In this document: in pieces, positions 61,452 through 64,000 of the stretch | Position numbering within the stretch: position 1 is the first letter of the stretch | Layout: the number at the start of each line of letters is the position of its first letter | NCBI RefSeq assembly: GCF_030372105.1 | Contig: NZ_JAUDBQ010000016.1 | Location: 47,491 to 111,490 of the forward strand | Length of the DNA stretch: 64,000 nucleotides | Direction: 5' to 3' | Source: Cellulomonas cellasea | GTDB taxonomy: Bacteria; Actinomycetota; Actinomycetes; Actinomycetales; Cellulomonadaceae | The notes under the pieces: generated by a model | What the model saw: the letters and a program-made list of their open reading frames with translations, nothing else | What the model was told of the DNA's origin: nothing | Databases searched by the model: none | Program-made: the position numbers and the translations under genes

Positions 61452-64000
61452 ATGCGTGTGGTGACCGAGCCGCGTCGGGCGGTGGCGCACCCCGGCCAGG
61501 AGACCGTGCTGACGGTCGCCGTGACCAACACCGCCGACGTGATCGCCGGGGCGACGGTGCGGTTCCTGGGCGCCGACGCGAGCTGGGTCACCGTCGAGAC
61601 GCCGACGCTGCGGCTGTTCCCCGGCGCCACCGAGCAGACCGAGGTCCGGGTGCTGCTGCCCGAGGGCGTGCCCGCCGGCGAGCGGCAGATGGCCGTCCAG
61701 GTCACAGCGCTCGGCGAGGGCGGTCTCACCCATGTCGAGGACATCACCCTCGAGGTGCCGCGCGCGCCGCGCGTGGACGTCCGGCTCGAGCCGGCCACGG
61801 TCACCGGCGGCCGGGGCGGCGTCTTCGGCGTGGTGGTCGAGAACAACGGCAACACCACGGAGACGTCCTCGCTGGTCGGCGCGGACGCCGAGGGCAAGGT
61901 CAGGTTCGCGTTCACCCCCGACACCTTCGTGCTGGCCCCGGGGGAGCAGGTCACCACGGAGCTGCGCGCCCGCGGCCGGCGGCCGTGGTTCGGCAGCCCC
62001 GCGGTGCGCCCCTTCGAGTTGCGCGTCACGGACCCGCGCGGAGACGTCGCCACGGGTCGTCGCGGCCGCGGCGGCGCCCCTGACTGGGACGAGGAGGACC
62101 TCGCACAGGGGCCGAGTGTCGTGTCCGACGCGACACCGCCGGCGGCCATCGGGGTGCTCGTCCAGCGTCCCCGGTTCAACCGCGGGCTCATGTCCCTGCT
62201 CGGGCTGCTCGTGGCGGTGAGCGTGTTCGCGGTGGTGATCGCCGTCGCGCTGACCAGCGTGGTCAACCGCTCCGCAGCCGACCGGGACTTGGCGCTGCAG
62301 GTGGCGCAGGCACGCGAGCAGGGGGCCACGGTGGGGACGTCGTCGATCGGCGGCGTGGTGCGGCTGCTGTCCTCCGAGGGCGCGGTGGCTGGCGTCGCCG
62401 TCGAGGCCTTCGGCGCGTCGGACCCCACGCAGGCGCTGGCGACGACGGCCACCGGCGACGACGGCGCGTTCCAGGTGTCGAAGCTGCCCGCCGGGGAGTA
62501 CAAGCTCAGGTTCCGCGGCGCGGGGTTCAGCGAGGTCTGGTACCCGTCCTCGCCGTCCCCTGAGGACGCCGCCGCCGTCGAGCTCGGCACAGGGCAGTCG
62601 GTGGGCGGGCTCGTCGTGCTGCTCGGCGGCGTGCCCGCGACGCTTTCCGGGACTGTGGTGGGCGCCGATGTGGCGGGGGCCACCGTGCAGCTCGAGCTGC
62701 CGATCGAGGCCGAGGACCTGGCCGGCGCGGCGCCGGGGGCCACCACGGGCGCGATCGTCCGCACCGCCCCGGTGGGCGCGGACGGCACATTCCAGCTCGA
62801 GGACGTCCCCTCGCCGAACGTCTACGACATCGTGGTCTCGAAGCCGGGCTTCAGCACCCAGGTGCAGCGCGTCGACGTCGCGGCGGGCGAGTTGCGCTCC
62901 GGCATCGAGATCCGGCTGCTGGAGGGCGACGGCACGATCTCCGGCGTGGTGGTCGGGTCCCAGGGGCCGATCGGCGACGCCACCGTGATCGCGACGGCCG
63001 GGGACGTCACGGTGCGCACCGTGACGCTCACCGACGGCGACGTCGGCTCCTTCACCCTGCGCAATCTGCCCACCCCGGCGACGTTCACGGTGGTCGTCGC
63101 GGCGGCCGGCCACTCGTCGGCGACCCTCAGCCTCGACCTCGCCGCAGGCCAGGCCCTCACCGGCGTCTCCGCGACCCTCGGGATCGACTCGGGGCGCCTC
63201 GGGGGCAGGGTCGGGGTCACCCCGGCCGGCCTGCGCGCCGGCGGGGTGGGCGTGACCGTCAGCGACGGCGCGCGCACCTGGCAGACGGTCAGCCAGTCAA
63301 CTGTCGACGTGGGCGCGTGGTCGGTGTCCGGCCTGGCGATCCCCGGCTCGTACACCGTGACGTTCACCCGGGACGACCTCGCCACCCAGGTCGTATCGGT
63401 GAGCCTCGACGGCAACGGCTCCGTCACCTCCGGCGCCCCGCGGGCCGACCAGGTCAACGCGACGATGCGGGCCTCCACCGCCCAGCTCGCCGGCATCGTC
63501 TCGCAGACCGACGAGCAGGGGGCCGTGACCGGGCCGGCGCCCAACGTGACGGTGACGCTGTCCTCCGGCAGCACGCAGTACCAGGTCACGACCGCCTCGA
63601 CGCCGGCCGCCCAACGGGGCAGGTACGCGGTGGACGCACTGCCACCGGGCACGTACACGGTGACGTTCTCCCGCTCGTCGACGGCCTCCACCTCGAGCAT
63701 CGTGACGCTGGTCGCGGGCCAGACCGCCGTGCTCGACGCCACCCTGGCCAGCCCCGCGAGCGTGCGCGGCAAGGTCACCCAGGCCGGTGTCGACGCGGCG
63801 GGCGTCGTCGTCAACCTGTACCGGGCCACCGACTACGGCACAGCCGCCGGCCCCGTCGCCAGCACCACCACGAACACCAGCGGCGCCTACGCCTTCCCCG
63901 AGGTGGAGGCCCCCCAGCACTACCTCGTCGAGGTGCGGATGAGCGCGTCCGGGCCGCCGACCGCGACATCCGCGGTCACCACAGTGCTCAACAGCCAGGC
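61452..64000 (+). CDS. Paralogous one-pass membrane protein with carboxypeptidase-regulatory-like repeats (partial)
   Basis: The frame from ATG 61452 stays open to the window end (849 codons, no stop). Its layout repeats that of the upstream gene: two Ig-like domains (about 1-110 and 111-200), an acidic linker, one transmembrane helix (about 245-270; LMSLLGLLVAVSVFAVVIAVALTSVV), a short coiled stretch ADRDLALQVAQAREQG, then at least six regulatory-like modules. Examples are FQVSKLPAGEYKLRFRGAGF, FTLRNLPTPATFTVVVAAAGH and WSVSGLAIPGSYTVTFTRDD. The start ATGCGTGTG mirrors that of the paralogue. It probably arose by tandem duplication. Confidence 0.82.
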   Translation, partial: MRVVTEPRRAVAHPGQETVLTVAVTNTADVIAGATVRFLGADASWVTVETPTLRLFPGATEQTEVRVLLPEGVPAGERQMAVQVTALGEGGLTHVEDITLEVPRAPRVDVRLEPATVTGGRGGVFGVVVENNGNTTETSSLVGADAEGKVRFAFTPDTFVLAPGEQVTTELRARGRRPWFGSPAVRPFELRVTDPRGDVATGRRGRGGAPDWDEEDLAQGPSVVSDATPPAAIGVLVQRPRFNRGLMSLLGLLVAVSVFAVVIAVALTSVVNRSAADRDLALQVAQAREQGATVGTSSIGGVVRLLSSEGAVAGVAVEAFGASDPTQALATTATGDDGAFQVSKLPAGEYKLRFRGAGFSEVWYPSSPSPEDAAAVELGTGQSVGGLVVLLGGVPATLSGTVVGADVAGATVQLELPIEAEDLAGAAPGATTGAIVRTAPVGADGTFQLEDVPSPNVYDIVVSKPGFSTQVQRVDVAAGELRSGIEIRLLEGDGTISGVVVGSQGPIGDATVIATAGDVTVRTVTLTDGDVGSFTLRNLPTPATFTVVVAAAGHSSATLSLDLAAGQALTGVSATLGIDSGRLGGRVGVTPAGLRAGGVGVTVSDGARTWQTVSQSTVDVGAWSVSGLAIPGSYTVTFTRDDLATQVVSVSLDGNGSVTSGAPRADQVNATMRASTAQLAGIVSQTDEQGAVTGPAPNVTVTLSSGSTQYQVTTASTPAAQRGRYAVDALPPGTYTVTFSRSSTASTSSIVTLVAGQTAVLDATLASPASVRGKVTQAGVDAAGVVVNLYRATDYGTAAGPVASTTTNTSGAYAFPEVEAPQHYLVEVRMSASGPPTATSAVTTVLNSQ

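Overview
The window is a high-GC (roughly 73-75%) actinobacterial chromosome segment. Gene content points to a plant-polymer-degrading member of the Cellulomonas/Promicromonospora group of Micrococcales. The evidence is a secreted pectate lyase, a xylan side-chain locus (GH3, GH67, an LplB/YtcP-type ABC importer, ManD), an intracellular GH10 enzyme, an actinobacterial ctaC-ctaD-ctaF cytochrome oxidase set, an imuA-imuB-dnaE2 mutasome behind Cheo-type SOS boxes, and frequent GTG starts. The genus is inferred from content, not from a marker gene. No transposase, integrase, CRISPR array, rRNA or prophage gene was seen.

Layout. 1-4.0 kb: a heterodimeric ABC exporter pair (the first truncated by the window edge), a SpoU/TrmH RNA methyltransferase, a GNAT acetyltransferase and a HIT-family gene destroyed by an out-of-frame deletion. 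4.0-13.5 kb: mostly minus-strand or alternating housekeeping and accessory genes: methionine aminopeptidase divergent from an XRE regulator, two alpha/beta hydrolases, a Fic protein, a SAM methyltransferase, a YbaK deacylase, a PEBP protein, and a SulP transporter with its ArsR regulator. 13.5-21.3 kb: imuA-imuB, a GH10 glycosidase and dnaE2. imuA and dnaE2 have near-identical SOS promoters. 21.3-28.1 kb: a DapA-like aldolase, an AI-2E exporter, tRNA-Leu(GAG), a cupin, a GNAT, an alpha/beta hydrolase, the secreted pectate lyase and a VOC protein. 28.3-30.5 kb: Ada-AlkA fusion and Ogt-type alkyltransferase as a two-gene alkylation-repair operon. 30.5-42.2 kb: LacI regulator divergent from GH3, two permeases, a binding lipoprotein and a YesL-like protein, facing a minus-strand manD-GH67 pair. 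Together these would import and dismantle (methyl)glucuronoxylan oligosaccharides. 42.5-54.1 kb: a YdeI-family gene with an in-frame amber codon, pyrD, small genes, an aldo/keto reductase, a DUF3043 protein, an M20 dipeptidase and a thioesterase whose 3' ends read into each other, a DJ-1 protein, nadA, glycerate kinase, erpA, and a TusA-like protein with a cysteine-desulfurase-like protein that contains no lysine. 54.4-57.5 kb: ctaC-ctaD-ctaF. 57.5-64 kb: a septum-formation-type lipoprotein, then a DUF4280 PAAR-like protein, a DUF4255 (Pvc16/Afp16-type) protein and two large one-pass membrane proteins with carboxypeptidase-regulatory-like repeats. These look like the edge of an extracellular contractile injection system (eCIS) locus that continues past the window.

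Recurring oddities. At least seven short tandem repeats with 15- or 18-bp periods sit at gene ends, four of them at convergent 3'-3' junctions. Two conserved genes are broken (HIT, YdeI). One PLP-fold protein lacks the residue its family chemistry needs. The strongest leads are the eCIS edge, the lysine-free desulfurase homologue with TusA, the paired SOS promoters flanking a mutasome with a xylanase-family gene inside it, and the in-frame minisatellites.
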